A stretch of 64,000 nt of DNA. It comes from Citrifermentans bremense R1 (GTDB taxonomy: Bacteria; Desulfobacterota; Desulfuromonadia; Geobacterales; Geobacteraceae). A program made the position numbers and the translations under genes. Shown here piece after piece: positions 53,393 through 62,134 of the stretch. Location of the stretch: assembly GCF_000426865.1 (NCBI RefSeq), contig NZ_AUGE01000014.1, forward strand, positions 46,529 to 110,528, read 5' to 3'. How positions within the stretch are numbered: position 1 is the stretch's first letter; every line of letters begins with the position of its first letter. The notes below the pieces were generated by a model that was not told where the DNA came from, did no database searches, and saw nothing but the letters and a program-made list of their open reading frames with translations.

Positions 53393-54178
53393 TTATCTGT
53401 AGAGCTGCTGTTCGTCGGTGTAGTAGGTCTGCTTAGAGGAGATGTTCTCCTTGATGACGGACGCCCCCGTGGGGGATTGCTTCAGGCCGGGGCGGTGCAC
53501 CTTGAGAAACTCTCGGTACTCGCCGGCGACCATGTCCGGGTGGCGTTTGCGGAGTTCCGCTATGGCGTCCTTGAGAACGGCGGGAATGGCCCGCGCCAGC
53601 GCCAAGACCGCCTCGGGGGGAAGCTTTCCTGCCGCCGATTTGGGGGAGATGCGCGCCTCCCACAGGATCTCGTCCGCGTAGGCGTTGCCGATGCCGCCGA
53701 TGAACGACTGGTCCAGGAGCAGAGCCTTGATCAGCGCCTTCGGCTTCTTCGCGCACAGCTGCTGCAACTGATCGGCGCGGAGGTCCAACGCGTCCGGCGC
53801 CTCCCGCTCAGGCTGCGGGTTCAATGTCAGCGTCGCCCACCCCTTGGGATCCGAAACCGCGAGCGCGGAACCGTCGCTGAAGGTGACGGTCACCACCGGC
53901 GCCTCCAGGCAGTCCAGCTGCTCAGCCTTGGTCAGCACGAAGCCGCCGGTCAGCATGAGGTGAACCCGCAGCATGGCGCCGTTGTCGACCTGGAAAGAAA
54001 CCTGCTTTCCCGTCCTGCGCACGGCAGTGAGCTTTGCACCTGTGAGCGCGGCGGAGAGTTCATCGGGAGCGACGTTCAGACGCCCCCTGCCGTGGAAGGA
54101 AACCGTCGCGATTTTCTTCCCGGTCAGCTTCCGGGCCAGGTTTTCCGCGTAGATGGTGAGATCCGGCAGTTCGGGCAT
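53393..54178 (-). CDS. mutM: Fpg/Nei-family DNA glycosylase lacking zinc-finger cysteines
   Basis: Base-excision repair glycosylase/AP lyase family, 261 aa. The catalytic N-terminus is MPELPDL (Pro2, Glu3), with HLMLTGGF in the beta-domain and the helix-two-turn-helix LLLDQSFIGGIGNAYADEILWEARISP. The usual C-terminal C-x2-C...C-x2-C zinc finger is replaced by a Cys-free stretch ending SSKQTYYTDEQQLYR, which still resembles the finger hairpin (zincless finger, as in NEIL1-type enzymes). Glu at position 6 of canonical MPELPEVE is Asp. Substrate preference may therefore differ from MutM. Confidence 0.86.
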   Translation of the reverse strand: MPELPDLTIYAENLARKLTGKKIATVSFHGRGRLNVAPDELSAALTGAKLTAVRRTGKQVSFQVDNGAMLRVHLMLTGGFVLTKAEQLDCLEAPVVTVTFSDGSALAVSDPKGWATLTLNPQPEREAPDALDLRADQLQQLCAKKPKALIKALLLDQSFIGGIGNAYADEILWEARISPKSAAGKLPPEAVLALARAIPAVLKDAIAELRKRHPDMVAGEYREFLKVHRPGLKQSPTGASVIKENISSKQTYYTDEQQLYR

Positions 54179-54270
54179 GCCCCCTCCTTAAAAAGTCGAG
54201 ATGAAATACCTGCGCGAGGGTATCCGAGAATGTAGCGAAGTCAACAAAAGAGACCTGCGGCGCATCCTGC

Positions 54271-55197
54271 CTAGTCGGCAGCTGCGCCTTCGGCGCGGTA
54301 GTCGATCCCCAGGTGCCGCTCACGCAGGCGTTTGATCGAAAGGGGAAGGACGACGGAGGCAAAGATGAGGGAGCAGCCGAGCCACTCCCCCGCGGTCAGC
54401 CGCTCCCCCAGGATCAGCGTCCCCCCCAGCATGCTCCAGACCGGGTCCATGGTGTAGATGAGCCCAGCCTTGGTGGGGGTGGTGTAGCGCTGATAGGTGT
54501 TTTGCAGGGTGAAACAGATCACGGTCGGGAAGATGGCGCAGTAAACGAGCGACCCGCCCGAGACCGGGCCGATAGCAAAAGGAGGCGCCGGGAGCACCAG
54601 GAACAGCAGGCCCCCTACCGCCGTGACCGTGGCGAATTGCACCAGGCTCAACAGGTAGACGTCTTCGTCCCGCAAAAGCTTCGACACCGAAATGATGTGC
54701 AAGGCGATGAAGAGCGCGCACAGGGTGGAGAGCAGGTCCCCCTTGTTGAATCCTTCCACCCCGCCCTGGGCCAGCTGCCACAGGCCGGCAAGAGCCAGGA
54801 AGAGCCCGGTCGCGGTCCAGCGGTCGAAGCGCTCGCGCCAGAAGGCGAAGCAAAGCAAGGGGATGATGAGCACGAACAGGTTGTTAAGAAATCCCGCGCG
54901 CGAGACGCTGGTGCCGCTCACCCCGAGGACGAAGGAGAGGTTGGTGGCGGCGAGAGCGGCTCCGACTATGAGCCCCTTTGTCAGGACATTACGGTTGAAG
55001 CGCTTCAGGCGCGGCAGGCAGATCGCCGCCATGAGCAGCGTGGCCAGGGCGAAGCGGAAGAACAAAAAGGTGACCGGCGGGATCTCCCGGAAGCCGATCT
55101 TGTTGAAGATGAAACTGCCCCCCCAGAAGAAGGTGGTCAGTATCAGCCAGAAAGTGGCTTTCGAGGAACGAGGATCTTCATGAGTGAGTTTGGACAT
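54271..55197 (-). CDS. EamA/DMT-family transporter
   Basis: A 308-aa inner-membrane protein with about ten hydrophobic helices in two EamA repeats. The first starts FWLILTTFFWGGSFIFNKIGF and RFALATLLMAAICL; the second includes FIALHIISVSK and ends with GLIYTMDPVWSMLGGTLILGERLTAGEWLGCSLIF, the signature of the drug/metabolite exporter family. Substrate unknown. No operon partner. Confidence 0.9.
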   Translation of the reverse strand: MSKLTHEDPRSSKATFWLILTTFFWGGSFIFNKIGFREIPPVTFLFFRFALATLLMAAICLPRLKRFNRNVLTKGLIVGAALAATNLSFVLGVSGTSVSRAGFLNNLFVLIIPLLCFAFWRERFDRWTATGLFLALAGLWQLAQGGVEGFNKGDLLSTLCALFIALHIISVSKLLRDEDVYLLSLVQFATVTAVGGLLFLVLPAPPFAIGPVSGGSLVYCAIFPTVICFTLQNTYQRYTTPTKAGLIYTMDPVWSMLGGTLILGERLTAGEWLGCSLIFASVVLPLSIKRLRERHLGIDYRAEGAAAD

Positions 55198-55424
55198 CGC
55201 CTATTAAAGACCGGGGTTGGGGTCCATGTCAACCCCATAGCGCCCTATCCCACGAGTTCCTCGCCGGGGCCAGGGGCGGCGGTGCCGGACCCGCTTTTTT
55301 GCCGCCTTCCTGCCGGAAGGTGGTCCGGGAACTAAAGAAACCGCAACAAGCACCGATACGCAAGTAGCAGCTCAATTCATGAGAACGCGCCCCCCCGCGA
55401 GCAGGTGCAACAAAGGAGGTCTTC

Positions 55425-55760
55425 TTGGCAGTTGTCCACATCGACAACCTGGCCCCCGGCATGGTTTTAAGCCGCAACGTCTGCGACCGCAGCGGCAGGA
55501 TGCTGCTTCCGACCGGAGCGGAGCTTACCGACAAGCATTTCTCGATCTTCAGGATGTGGGGGGTGCTCGAGGTCGAGATCGTAGGCGAAGGGATCGCCGA
55601 GGACGCCGAGGTGCCTCAGCACGAGGAGGTGGACCCCGAGCTTTTACGCCAGGCGCGAGCCGAGGTGGAGAGGCTGTTCGTACACAACGACCCGGAGCAT
55701 CCCGCGGTGAAGGAGCTGCTGCGTCTTTGCACCGAAAGGAGGGCTGCCAGTGCATCGTAA
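55425..55760 (+). CDS. Small HD-GYP-associated (DUF3391-like) module protein
   Basis: A 111-aa cytoplasmic protein starting at a TTG with a near-perfect AAAGGAGGT. The pattern VVHIDNLAPGMVLSRNVCDRSGRMLLPTGAEL, then FSIFRMWGVLEVEIVG resembles the N-terminal module that usually precedes HD-GYP phosphodiesterase domains. Here it stands alone and overlaps the following HDOD gene by 11 bp. A partner role for that HDOD protein is inferred. Confidence 0.7.
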   Translation: MAVVHIDNLAPGMVLSRNVCDRSGRMLLPTGAELTDKHFSIFRMWGVLEVEIVGEGIAEDAEVPQHEEVDPELLRQARAEVERLFVHNDPEHPAVKELLRLCTERRAASAS

Positions 55761-56625
55761 GCCGCATTCCTCGGTGGAGCACATGGTGGAGGACGTTTCC
55801 ACCATACATTCCCTTCCCATGTTTTACTCGCAACTATCGGAGGCGATCGACCACCCCCGCAGTTCCATCGGGGACATCGCCAAGATCATCTCCGAGGACC
55901 AGGGGCTTACCGCCAGGATACTCAAGCTCGCCAACAGCCCCCTGTTCGGCTACTTCTCTAAGATAGACACCATCACCCAGGCAGTCACCATCATCGGGGT
56001 GCTTCAGGTGCGCGACCTGGCGCTGGCCCTCTCGGTCATGGACGTCTTCAAGGGGATCCCCGAGGACCTGGTCAACATGGAGCAGTTCTGGAAGCACAGC
56101 ATCGCCACCGGGCTCGCGGCGCGTATTCTTGCCACCAGCCAGCGCGAGGCTAACCTGGAGCGCTTCTTCGTCGCCGGTATCCTCCACGATATCGGCCGGC
56201 TGGTGATGTACGTCCGGGTGCCGGGGATCTGCCTGCAGCTCATGGAACAGTGCCGGGCGACGGAGGCCCTCTTGCACCGCGCGGAGCGCGAGAAGTTCGG
56301 CTTCGACCACGCCGACGTCGGGGGGGCCCTGCTGAAAAAATGGAAGATCCCCCCCCGGGTGGCCGAACCGGTCGGCGCCCATCACGACTGCCGCCTGGGC
56401 GATCAATACCCGCGCGAAAGCTCCATACTCCACATAGCCGACATCATCGCCCACGCCCTGCAGCTTGGCAACAGCGGCGAGATCTTCGTGCCCGAACTGG
56501 ACCATGGGGTGTGGGACCGGCTGCAGATCTCCTGCTACTTCCTTCCCACACTGGTTAAACAGGTGGACAGCACCTATGAACAGACCGTATCGGTGCTGTT
56601 CGGGAGTGAAGATGCATCGCAATGA
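55750..56625 (+). CDS. HDOD-domain signalling protein
   Basis: A 291-aa HDOD protein starting at a [24 protein letters not shown] and [18 protein letters not shown] are the HDOD hallmark. Unlike many HDOD proteins it keeps a full set of HD-type metal-ligand candidates: [31 protein letters not shown] and HIADIIAH. No GYP motif is present. It overlaps the downstream kinase gene by 14 bp. It may act in nucleotide or phosphorelay signalling; no activity is proven. Confidence 0.86.
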   Translation: MHRKPHSSVEHMVEDVSTIHSLPMFYSQLSEAIDHPRSSIGDIAKIISEDQGLTARILKLANSPLFGYFSKIDTITQAVTIIGVLQVRDLALALSVMDVFKGIPEDLVNMEQFWKHSIATGLAARILATSQREANLERFFVAGILHDIGRLVMYVRVPGICLQLMEQCRATEALLHRAEREKFGFDHADVGGALLKKWKIPPRVAEPVGAHHDCRLGDQYPRESSILHIADIIAHALQLGNSGEIFVPELDHGVWDRLQISCYFLPTLVKQVDSTYEQTVSVLFGSEDASQ

Positions 56626-58768
56626 GAGCGCACAGACGCAGGTCCGTAAGCTTCAGGAGAGGGTGAACTTCCTCGAGGAAACCAACCTGAACTACCTGAA
56701 GACGCTCGACGTGCTCACCGCATGCAGCGACTTCCAGTCGGACATCTACCGTCAGAAGGAACCCTCCTTCGTGATCAAGGCGGTCTTCGGCCAGTTGAAG
56801 CGGCTGATACCTTTCACCGCTCTCGGCATGCTCGGCATCGAAGCGGACGCTTCCTTCAGCCTCACCGTCTGCGACCCCGAATTCTCCTGTGGCGAGGTCA
56901 TGAACGAGGTCGATGCGCGGGTGCAGGACGGCACCTTCGCCTGGGCCGTCAACCAAAACCACCCCGTGGTGGTGCCGACGCTCACCGGCACCGATACGCT
57001 CGTGCTGCACGTTCTCGCCACCAACAGCCGCATCAGGGGGATGTTCGTGGGGATACTTCCCGGCAGCCACCTAAGCGCCGAGGTCTCCACCCTCAACGCC
57101 CTGAGCAGCATATTGATCAACACGGCTTATGCGGTGGAAAACTCCGAGCTCTACGACATGCTCCAGGAACACATGCAGAATCTGGAAATGAAGGTCGCCC
57201 AGCGCACTACCGAACTTGAAGAAGCGCTGGTCAAGGCCGAGGCCGCCACCGCGGCAAAGAGCGTCTTTTTGGCCAACATGAGCCACGAGATCAGGACGCC
57301 GATGAACGGGGTGATCGGCCTAGCCAAGCTGCTGATGGAGACGCCGCTCGACCAGGTGCAGCAAGGCTACATGGAGTCCCTTTCCGATTGTGCAGAAAAC
57401 CTCCTCACCATCATCAATGAGATCCTCGACGTCTCCAAGGTCGAAGCCGGCATGATAACGCTGGAGGCCATCGTCTTCGACCTGAGGCGCTTTTTGGACC
57501 GCTCGCTGCAACCGTTCGTGCTCCGCGGCCAGGAAAAAGGAGTCCGGGTCCAGTTGGAGGCGGACCCGGGGCTTCCTGAACTGGTGCTGGGGGACCCGGT
57601 TCGACTCCGGCAGGTACTTGCGAACCTCCTGGGAAACGCTCTCAAATTCACCCAGAAAGGGAGCATCACCCTGTCTGCCGCCTTGGCGGGGAGCCGAGAA
57701 AACGGCGTCGCTTTGAAGTTCTCCGTCGCCGACACCGGTATCGGCATAGCCCCGGAAGCTATGGAAGTCATCTTCGAGAAATTCTCCCAGGCCGACAGCT
57801 CCACCACCCGCCTCTACGGCGGGACCGGGTTGGGGCTTTCCATCAGCAAAAGCCTGGTCGAGCTGATGGGGGGGGAGCTGAGCGTGCAAAGCGCGCTGGG
57901 AAAAGGGAGCGTTTTCAGCTTCAGTATCGAGATGAATCAGCCGAAAGCCGGCGAGCGTCCCGCCGAGGAAGAGGGCGAAGCGCCGGGCGAGAAGGTCGAG
58001 CGTGAGTTGAAGATCCTCGTGGTGGACGACGTACCGCTCAACCAGCTGATCTCCGCGAAGCTCATCGCCAAAACAGGCAACCACCAGATCTCCACCGCGC
58101 AAAACGGACAAGAGGCCGTAGAAAAGTGGGAACAGGAGAGCTTCGACCTCATCTTCATGGATGTTCAGATGCCGGTCATGGACGGGCTGGAAGCGACCCG
58201 GATCATCAGGAGCCGCGAGCAAGGGACCGGGTGGCGGGTCCACATCTGCGCTATGACCGCCAATGCGATGAAGGAGGACATCACCATCTGTACCGGTGCC
58301 GGCATGGACAGCTATCTGTCGAAGCCGGTACGGGAACGGGAAATCGCCTCCATGATCCGGAAGGTGGCCACCTCCGACGCTCTCCACTCCTCCGGGTCCG
58401 CAGCCACTCCCTCACCGGTGCCCGAAGCAGCACCTATGCCGGCCTTCGACCGGGCCGACCTCCTGGAGCGCCTGGGGGGGGAAGAGGAAGCGGTGGGGAT
58501 GTTCGTGGTGAAATTCATCACGGCGGCAACCGAGCACCTGGATCAACTGAAGGAGGCGGTCTCGGACCGGGATCTTGCCGCAGTCTATTACCGTGCCCAC
58601 ACCATAGCCGGAACATCCGCCAACATGGGAGCGCCCGTGATGCGCGAACTCGCCGCGAGGATGGAGTCCGCAGCCAAGGCAGAGGATGCTGAGCCTCTTG
58701 AAGCCCTTTTCCTTCAGTTGCTGCAGGCCTTTTCCGCTTTCAAGTCCGAAGCGCAGACCGCGCCGTAA
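56612..58768 (+). CDS. Hybrid sensor histidine kinase with GAF, receiver and HPt domains
   Basis: A 718-aa cytoplasmic hybrid kinase. Order: short N-terminal coiled coil ([19 protein letters not shown]), GAF-like domain (about 40-180), coiled coil, HisKA with the phospho-His in [13 protein letters not shown] (about 225), HATPase ([34 protein letters not shown]), receiver with DD and [16 protein letters not shown] (about 525), and HPt with [16 protein letters not shown]. The start (ATG at 56612) overlaps the HDOD gene. No membrane segment is seen, so it senses a cytoplasmic signal. The HPt motif lacks the usual Lys after AHxL. Confidence 0.92.
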   Translation: MHRNESAQTQVRKLQERVNFLEETNLNYLKTLDVLTACSDFQSDIYRQKEPSFVIKAVFGQLKRLIPFTALGMLGIEADASFSLTVCDPEFSCGEVMNEVDARVQDGTFAWAVNQNHPVVVPTLTGTDTLVLHVLATNSRIRGMFVGILPGSHLSAEVSTLNALSSILINTAYAVENSELYDMLQEHMQNLEMKVAQRTTELEEALVKAEAATAAKSVFLANMSHEIRTPMNGVIGLAKLLMETPLDQVQQGYMESLSDCAENLLTIINEILDVSKVEAGMITLEAIVFDLRRFLDRSLQPFVLRGQEKGVRVQLEADPGLPELVLGDPVRLRQVLANLLGNALKFTQKGSITLSAALAGSRENGVALKFSVADTGIGIAPEAMEVIFEKFSQADSSTTRLYGGTGLGLSISKSLVELMGGELSVQSALGKGSVFSFSIEMNQPKAGERPAEEEGEAPGEKVERELKILVVDDVPLNQLISAKLIAKTGNHQISTAQNGQEAVEKWEQESFDLIFMDVQMPVMDGLEATRIIRSREQGTGWRVHICAMTANAMKEDITICTGAGMDSYLSKPVREREIASMIRKVATSDALHSSGSAATPSPVPEAAPMPAFDRADLLERLGGEEEAVGMFVVKFITAATEHLDQLKEAVSDRDLAAVYYRAHTIAGTSANMGAPVMRELAARMESAAKAEDAEPLEALFLQLLQAFSAFKSEAQTAP

Positions 58769-58781
58769 CTCCCCCGATCCC

Positions 58782-58818
58782 TAAAAAAAAAGATGGAGGC
58801 CGGCGGCCCCCATCTCTT
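58782..58818. terminator. Bidirectional terminator between the kinase and small secreted protein genes
   Basis: agatggaggcc / ggcccccatct stem with one mismatch; on the minus strand it is followed by a run of nine T. Confidence 0.75.
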
Positions 58819-58843
58819 GTCATGCAACTTCCGGCACTCTCTT

Positions 58844-59149
58844 TCAGGCGCCGTTACTGATCAGCATCTCCAGCGTACGCGTTGCGTCTTGCAGCTGGGA
58901 ATTTAGACGCTTCAGCTCGTCCCGGTTGTAGACACTGGTCCCCTTGCCGATCTCTTTGCTGAGCCTGTCTATCCTCTGTTGAATAGTGTCAACGCTGTCA
59001 CGGCATGTCTGGGCCACCAGCAGGCATTCATCCTTCTGAAAGTTGTCTCCTGAACTCATCCCCATACCGTTTTCACCGGCAAGTACCGGGAGCGCCGATA
59101 TGAGAGTAACGGCCGTGAACACGGCCAATTTAGTAGCTAAAGCTTTCAT
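58844..59149 (-). CDS. Small secreted helical protein
   Basis: A 101-aa exported protein with a signal peptide (KLAVFTAVTLISALPVLAG). The mature part has two cysteines (DECLLVAQTCRDSV) and a helical region SVDTIQQRIDRLSKEI, then YNRDELKRLNSQLQDATRTL, probably a short coiled coil. The ATG at 59149 follows AAAGGAGG by 6 nt; a TTG two codons upstream is less likely. Function unknown; similar short periplasmic proteins are frequent in Geobacter. Confidence 0.72.
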   Translation of the reverse strand: MKALATKLAVFTAVTLISALPVLAGENGMGMSSGDNFQKDECLLVAQTCRDSVDTIQQRIDRLSKEIGKGTSVYNRDELKRLNSQLQDATRTLEMLISNGA

Positions 59150-59189
59150 AGCCAACCTCCTTTTTGTAAGTGTGGCTCCCTTTTCTAAG

Positions 59190-59219
59190 AGTATAGCTAA
59201 TCGCCTGAGACAACTGCAA
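59190..59219 (-). promoter_or_regulatory. Promoter for the small secreted protein gene
   Basis: On the minus strand TTGCAG (59214-59219), 18-nt spacer, TATACT (59190-59195), about 40 bp from the ATG. Confidence 0.6.
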
Positions 59220-59360
59220 GTGAATTTCTTTATCGGCTATGACAGTAATTCTTCTTGCTGCTTCAGTGGGAGGAAGTCCGTCCTTGGCCGCGGTCTTACC
59301 ACTTCACCTCTCCGCTGAAGAATGCAGTGATTGTGTATACATCGACCCGTATACTTTTTC

Positions 59361-59387
59361 TAAAGATTGCTCCGCTATCCCCGATAG
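59361..59387 (+). promoter_or_regulatory. Sigma-28 (FliA)-like promoter for the chemoreceptor gene
   Basis: TAAA, 15 nt, then CCCGATAG, against the FliA consensus TAAA-N15-GCCGATAA (10 of 12 positions). It is about 56 bp upstream of the ATG. Confidence 0.7.
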
Positions 59388-59443
59388 GTCTTTTCGAAGC
59401 TTCCGTTGTCACCATCACAAACACGCGCAACAAAGGGACCAGC

Positions 59444-61042
59444 ATGAACATAAGCAAGAAGATTCTGATCAGCAACGTGGGCATGGTGCTCATCGCGACC
59501 ATCACCACTTCGGCTATTTCTCTCTACGTCACCAGGAAGGAGATCACGCGCCAGGTCAACGTTTCACTAGCCTCGAGGATCATGGCTTTCCGCGAACTTA
59601 TCGGCAAAAGCGATGGCAGCATAGTCTTGGTGGACGGCAAGCTGCAGGCAAACGGTGTGACGCTGGACGGCGACAACGCCCTGACCGACAGGATGAAAGA
59701 GATCTTCGGGGGGGAGGCGACCATCTTCAGGGACGACGTCCGGGTCGCGACCACGATCAAGAAGGAGGACGGCTCCCGCGCGGTCGGCACCAGGCTCCAG
59801 GGACCTGCGCGCGAGGCAGTCGTCGATCGCGCGGCTACCTACCAGGGGGAGGCAAGCATCCTGGGGGTTCCGCACTTCGCCTCCTATCTCCCCCTCAAAG
59901 ACGGCGGCGGCAAGGTGATCGGCGCTCTTTTCGTGGGCGAGAAAAAGTCCGAGTACCTGGCAGTATTCGAGAGACTGAAATACCTGATCCTCGCGCTGTC
60001 CGCACTGCTCGGCGGCGCCCTGGCGCTGGCGGGCTACCTGGCCCTGCACAAGGCACTGATGCCGCTGCGAGAGTTGATCAGGACTCTGCAGAATGTAGCG
60101 GAAGGGGACGGTGACCTCACCCATCGCCTTAACGAATCCGGCGATGAGATAGGTGCCGCCAGCCGCTATTTCAACCGGTTCATCGACCGGGTCCACACCA
60201 TCGTGCAGACGGTGGCCGACAACGCGAACTCCGTGGCGAGCGCGAGTTCCGAGCTGCACTCCAGCACAGAGAGGCTTGCCGACACCACCGAGGCAGTAGC
60301 CGTGCAGACAGAAACCGTATCGACCGCCGGCGAGGAGATGGCTGCCACTTCCGCGGACATCTCCAAGAACTGCCTGAGCGCTGTCGACAGCGCCCAGCGA
60401 GCCTGCGAGATGGCGCGCTATGGCTCCGCCGACGTCGAGCGCACCATCGACGGAATGAAGCTCATCAACGAGAAGGTGCGAGCCACCTCTGAGAGCGTCG
60501 GCAATCTAGGGGTAAAGTCGGAACAGATCGGCGACATCATCGGCACCATCCAGGACATTGCGGACCAGACCAACCTCCTGGCCTTGAACGCGGCGATAGA
60601 GGCGGCTCGCGCCGGTGAGCAGGGGCGCGGCTTTGCGGTTGTGGCCGACGAGGTGCGCCGCTTAGCCGAAAGGACCACCAGCGCCACCAAGGAGATCGAG
60701 GTCAACATAAGGTCGATTCAAGAAGAGACCGCCCGGGCAGTGCAAGTAATGCACGAAAGCGCACGGGAAGCTGCAAAGGGGGCCGAAGATTCTGTCAAGT
60801 CGGGGGAGAGCCTGGCGGAAATTCTGAAACAGGTCAACGAGGTGACGCTGCAGATTGGGCAGATAGCAACGGCCGCCGAAGAGCAGAGCGCGACCAGCCG
60901 CGAGATCAGCAATAACGTGCACCAGATTACCGGGATCATCCAGGGCGCAGCCAGGGAAAACCGTGCATCCATGTCGACTGCGGACGAGTTGAACCGGCTC
61001 TCGGAGAGTCTGAGGCTGCAGATCTGCAGATTCAGGTATTAA
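59444..61042 (+). CDS. Methyl-accepting chemotaxis protein with Cache-type sensor
   Basis: A 532-aa chemoreceptor. The N-terminal helix ([23 protein letters not shown]) is followed by a periplasmic single-Cache domain (about 35-175; [14 protein letters not shown] and [23 protein letters not shown]), a second helix ([21 protein letters not shown]), HAMP ([25 protein letters not shown]) and the signalling domain with hairpin tip [35 protein letters not shown]. No C-terminal CheR-binding pentapeptide is seen (ends QICRFRY). Ligand unknown. Confidence 0.94.
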   Translation: MNISKKILISNVGMVLIATITTSAISLYVTRKEITRQVNVSLASRIMAFRELIGKSDGSIVLVDGKLQANGVTLDGDNALTDRMKEIFGGEATIFRDDVRVATTIKKEDGSRAVGTRLQGPAREAVVDRAATYQGEASILGVPHFASYLPLKDGGGKVIGALFVGEKKSEYLAVFERLKYLILALSALLGGALALAGYLALHKALMPLRELIRTLQNVAEGDGDLTHRLNESGDEIGAASRYFNRFIDRVHTIVQTVADNANSVASASSELHSSTERLADTTEAVAVQTETVSTAGEEMAATSADISKNCLSAVDSAQRACEMARYGSADVERTIDGMKLINEKVRATSESVGNLGVKSEQIGDIIGTIQDIADQTNLLALNAAIEAARAGEQGRGFAVVADEVRRLAERTTSATKEIEVNIRSIQEETARAVQVMHESAREAAKGAEDSVKSGESLAEILKQVNEVTLQIGQIATAAEEQSATSREISNNVHQITGIIQGAARENRASMSTADELNRLSESLRLQICRFRY

Positions 61043-61084
61043 GCCCCCCTCCCCTTCCGGGCAGGGGGAGATGGCGCGCAGCCG

Positions 61085-61780
61085 CTAGGCGGGGAGACGC
61101 CAATCTATAGGATCCATCCCGTGCCGTGCCAGGTAGGCGTTGGCCTGGGAGAAATGCCGGCAACCGAGGAAACCGCGGTGAGCGGACAGGGGCGACGGAT
61201 GCGGCGCCCTCAGGACGAGGTGCCTCTTCTCGTCGATTACGCCCCCTTTTCTCTGGGCGTAGGCTCCCCAAAGCATGAAAACTAGGTGATACTTCTTCTC
61301 GTTGAGTATGGAGACGGCGCGGTCGGTGAAGATTTCCCACCCCTTCGCCTGATGTGAAGCGGCGCGTCCAGCCTCGACCGTCAGCACGCTGTTCAGGAGC
61401 AAAACGCCCTGGTCAGCCCAGGACTTCAGGTAGCCGTGCCTGAAGTCCTCCTGCGGGAGCCCGAGATCCGTCTGGATCTCCTTGAAGATGTTCACCAGCG
61501 AAGGCGGAATATCTACCCCGCGCGCAACGGAGAAGCTAAGTCCATGGGCTTGGCCCGGTCCGTGATAGGGATCTTGCCCGAGCACCACCACCTTTACTTT
61601 GTCAAAGGAGGTGGAGTTGAAGGCGTTGAAGTATTCGCTCCCCTTGGGGTAGATGGTCTTCTTGCGCGCAATCTCAAGGCGCAAGAACTCCTTCAACTCA
61701 GCCATGTAAAGCTTCTGGAACTCCTCCAGCAGGTGTAATTTCCAGCCAGCTTCCAGTTGAATCTGTCTTTCCGTCGTCAT
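61085..61780 (-). CDS. ung: Uracil-DNA glycosylase (family 1)
   Basis: Removes uracil from DNA. The 231-aa protein has the catalytic water-activating motif [31 protein letters not shown] (uracil specificity) and the minor-groove loop [17 protein letters not shown] with catalytic His. The ATG at 61780 is taken as the start. Monocistronic here. Confidence 0.96.
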   Translation of the reverse strand: MTTERQIQLEAGWKLHLLEEFQKLYMAELKEFLRLEIARKKTIYPKGSEYFNAFNSTSFDKVKVVVLGQDPYHGPGQAHGLSFSVARGVDIPPSLVNIFKEIQTDLGLPQEDFRHGYLKSWADQGVLLLNSVLTVEAGRAASHQAKGWEIFTDRAVSILNEKKYHLVFMLWGAYAQRKGGVIDEKRHLVLRAPHPSPLSAHRGFLGCRHFSQANAYLARHGMDPIDWRLPA

Positions 61781-61786
61781 ATCCAA

Positions 61787-62134
61787 TCACCCCGCCACCT
61801 TTTGTTGCTGCTCGCACAAAAAGAAATATCACACACCACCGGCACCAGCCAAGCTTTCTCATAAAGTGCAGGCAATGAGCATCGCGACAGCGCTTTTCCC
61901 ATGGCCCCATGACACTGCTCCAGCTATCTCGCGCCGCCTGCTACAGCATTATCGGGAGTAGATCGTTCATCGTAAAGATGAGGTGCAGCGTGCCCACCAT
62001 AAAGCCTATTTTAAAATTGGAACATTGACAGTTTTTAACCTTGTTATAGACTGGTGTGCGTTCGTGCGCATTTTCAAGCCTTTTCAGCTCGCTATACTGA
62101 AAAGTAGATACTGCAGCAGGCAAGGAGGAACCAC
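61787..62134. other. Gene-free, AT-richer region upstream of the radical SAM gene
   Basis: 348 bp. A TTGACA at 62025-62030 is followed by TATAGA-like sequence at short spacing (a weak promoter). Two very short plus-strand frames (28 codons at 61875-61961; 16 codons near 61978) have no good ribosome-binding site and no clear precursor-peptide features. Confidence 0.5.

Noticed and set aside
61875..61961. 28-codon frame (MSIATALFPWPHDTAPAISR...) as RiPP precursor for the radical SAM enzyme
   Set aside because: Weak ribosome-binding site, no leader/core organisation, no evidence of conservation; kept only as something to compare.
61941..62123. 60-codon minus-strand frame upstream of the radical SAM gene
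   Set aside because: Covers the likely promoter region and has no Shine-Dalgarno or recognisable features.
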